Source: an uncultured Candidatus Melainabacteria bacterium (lineage in GTDB: Bacteria > Cyanobacteriota > Vampirovibrionia > Gastranaerophilales > Gastranaerophilaceae). Taken from it: a DNA stretch of 32,431 nt. The notes under the pieces were generated by a model that saw only the letters and a program-made list of their open reading frames with translations, made no database searches and was not told the origin of the DNA. Of the stretch, positions 31,152 to 32,431 are shown piece by piece (the stretch's first letter is position 1; each line of letters starts with the position of its first letter). The stretch spans positions 1 to 32,431 of the forward strand of contig CAMDYM010000013.1 of the NCBI GenBank assembly GCA_945910425.1, read 5' to 3'. The translations under genes were made by a program, and so were the position numbers.

Positions 31152-31907
31152 TTAACCTAACTTTTCTGTAACATCCTTATAAATACCTGGCTTAAACACT
31201 TGCATCATTTCATTTCTAACACGTTCATGAGCTTTATCAGGAGACATTCTCCAATTTGTCGGACAGCTTGAAAGAATTTCTACAAACCCGAAACCTAAAC
31301 CTTTTATCTGAACTTCAAAAGCTTTTTTAATAGCTTGTTTAGCTTTTCTGATATTTGCAACAGAATCAAGAGAAACTCTTGCACTAAATGCTGTTCCGTC
31401 ACATAATGCTATATGCTCGGCTATTTTTATCGGATATCCGTAATATTCCAAATTTCTTCCTGTCGGAGAAGTTGTCGTAACCTGCCCTAACAAAGTTGTC
31501 GGACCCAATTGTCCTCCTGTCATACCGTAAGTTGTGTTATTTATACATATCGCAGAGATTTTTTCACCACGTAACGCGGCATGCATACTCTCAGCCAGCC
31601 CGATTGACGCAAAATCACCATCACCCTGGTATGTAAAAACAAACTTATCAGGTCTTGCTCTTTTTATACCCGTAGCTTCTGCCATAGCTCTACCATGAGG
31701 AGCTTCAAGAGCATCTATATTTAAAAAATCATAAATTGTAACAGAACAACCGATTGAGGCTGCTACAATTGCTTTTTCCCTCAAGCCTAATTCTTCCAAA
31801 ACTTCTGCAACAAGCCTTACTGCAACCCCATGGTCACACCCCGGACAGAATGTATATTTTGCATCTTTTCTAAATGTATCTGCTATTTTAAAAACTTGTG
31901 TTGCCAT
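31152..31907 (-). CDS. 2-Oxoacid:ferredoxin oxidoreductase, beta subunit (TPP-binding)
   Basis: The 251-residue beta subunit carries thiamine diphosphate. The TPP motif is GDGDFASIGLAESMHAALRG followed by INNTTYGMTGGQ, near residues 95-130. Cys residues in FCPGCDHG (about 21 and 24) and IGCSVTIYDF match those of the KorB/VorB-type. Its ATG overlaps the alpha stop as TAATG. The pattern GGQLGPTT...G is shared by 2-oxoglutarate and 2-oxoisovalerate enzymes. Confidence 0.93.
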   Translation of the reverse strand: MATQVFKIADTFRKDAKYTFCPGCDHGVAVRLVAEVLEELGLREKAIVAASIGCSVTIYDFLNIDALEAPHGRAMAEATGIKRARPDKFVFTYQGDGDFASIGLAESMHAALRGEKISAICINNTTYGMTGGQLGPTTLLGQVTTTSPTGRNLEYYGYPIKIAEHIALCDGTAFSARVSLDSVANIRKAKQAIKKAFEVQIKGLGFGFVEILSSCPTNWRMSPDKAHERVRNEMMQVFKPGIYKDVTEKLG

Positions 31908-32431
31908 TACAATAAGCCCTCCACTTTTGCTGCAATATCTTCAGGATCAGGCGGAGTACCGACACCTTTATGGATAAGTTCAACAGGCACATTCCCGTTT
32001 ACAGCAAGCTTAACATCGTTAACCATTTGACCCATATTAACTTCAACAACAACAAACTTTTTAACAGTTTGAGATAACTCTGCAAGACGTTTGTTCGGGA
32101 ACGGAAACAGAGTAATCGGTCTAAAAGTTCCGACTTTTAAACCTTTTTGTCTAAGAAGTTTCGCCGCTGAATTTACGTTTCTTGAAGTTGAACCAAAACT
32201 TACCAAAACAACATGAGCATCTTGAGTATTTGCTTCTTCCCATTCTGTTTCATTCTCTTCTATTGTTTTATATTTATCGTAAAGCTTTTCCAAGAACTCA
32301 CATTGTCTGTCGGCTAATGGTGCATAAGAACGAATAATTCTGCCGTCACGACCTTTAGCTCCACTTAAGGCCCAAGAAGAATTATCTGTTTCAGGGTACG
32401 GATAAGGTTTAAATTCAACAGGAGCCATCAT
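31907..32431 (-). CDS. 2-Oxoacid:ferredoxin oxidoreductase, alpha subunit, 5' end outside window
   Basis: Only the C-terminal 174 residues are seen; the reading frame is open to the window edge. The first codon seen is ATG, but the family continues upstream (the alpha subunit is about twice this long), so it is very likely internal. The segment begins near MAPVEF and includes WALSGAKGRDGRIIRS, recalling the VorB (2-oxoisovalerate) group, and the C-terminal transketolase-like domain with VVLVSFGSTSRNVNSAAKLL and FRPITLFPFP. Substrate assignment as branched-chain oxoacid is tentative. Confidence 0.88.
   Translation of the reverse strand: MMAPVEFKPYPYPETDNSSWALSGAKGRDGRIIRSYAPLADRQCEFLEKLYDKYKTIEENETEWEEANTQDAHVVLVSFGSTSRNVNSAAKLLRQKGLKVGTFRPITLFPFPNKRLAELSQTVKKFVVVEVNMGQMVNDVKLAVNGNVPVELIHKGVGTPPDPEDIAAKVEGLL

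Noticed and set aside
1-32431. CRISPR array, tRNA/rRNA genes, insertion sequences or prophage
   Set aside because: No regularly spaced repeats, cloverleaf-like or rRNA sequence, transposase, integrase or phage structural genes were seen on reading both strands.

Overview
The window is AT-rich bacterial chromosome, read as a gut member of the Gastranaerophilales (Vampirovibrionia, formerly Melainabacteria, the non-photosynthetic sister group of Cyanobacteria). The main pointer is three short prepilin-like genes with the near-invariant N-terminal core GFTLAEVLITLGIIGVVAA, which I associate with that group. A B12-dependent ribonucleotide reductase, a 2-oxoacid:ferredoxin oxidoreductase (anaerobic metabolism) and Kdo genes (Gram-negative envelope) fit. 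The lineage call rests on memory of family patterns, not on a search.

Layout. 1-1242: a prepilin-like gene with an in-frame 60-bp insertion, then a region with two gene relics. 1243-4001 (minus): a detached end of the spc ribosomal operon (rpsE-rpmD-rplO-secY) with its own strong promoter. 4154-5171: a small XRE regulator divergent from a second prepilin-like gene. 5228-6469: leuC. 6520-11827 (minus): a GH13 enzyme and two large membrane proteins that look like paralogues of each other. 11919-14616 (minus): kdsD-kdsC-queD-uppP, mostly envelope precursor supply. 14698-17748 (minus): two uncharacterised proteins and a class II ribonucleotide reductase. 17913-22995 (plus): peptide-type ABC binding lipoprotein and two permeases without ATPases, then a small membrane-anchored protein and an MgtC-family protein. 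23091-26630 (plus): pyrH-frr-cdsA-rnc-rpe. 26622-27695 (minus): a low-complexity protein with matching motifs at its two ends. 27855-28826 (plus): cytidine deaminase and two small Cys-containing proteins. 28880-29053 (minus): rpsU. 29131-30277: a third prepilin-like gene divergent from an XRE regulator. 30285-30533: a small coiled-coil protein. 30598-32431 (minus): 2-oxoacid:ferredoxin oxidoreductase gamma, beta and the end of alpha, cut by the window edge.

The most interesting signal is a repeated two-gene module: a prepilin-like gene transcribed divergently from a small XRE-family regulator. Two intact copies are present (4154-5171 and 29131-30277), each with inverted repeats around the shared promoter region that could be regulator sites. 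A third copy appears as a relic at 851-1194: the C-terminal end of an XRE regulator (minus) and the C-terminal end of a prepilin (plus) lie back to back, as if one deletion removed both N-termini and the promoters between them. Other points of note are the 60-bp insertion that duplicates the prepilin cleavage motif, the paralogous membrane proteins beside GH13, a Cys in place of a conserved active-site Asp in RNase III, and two GC-rich hairpins with identical arms. No tRNA, rRNA, CRISPR array, insertion sequence or prophage was seen.
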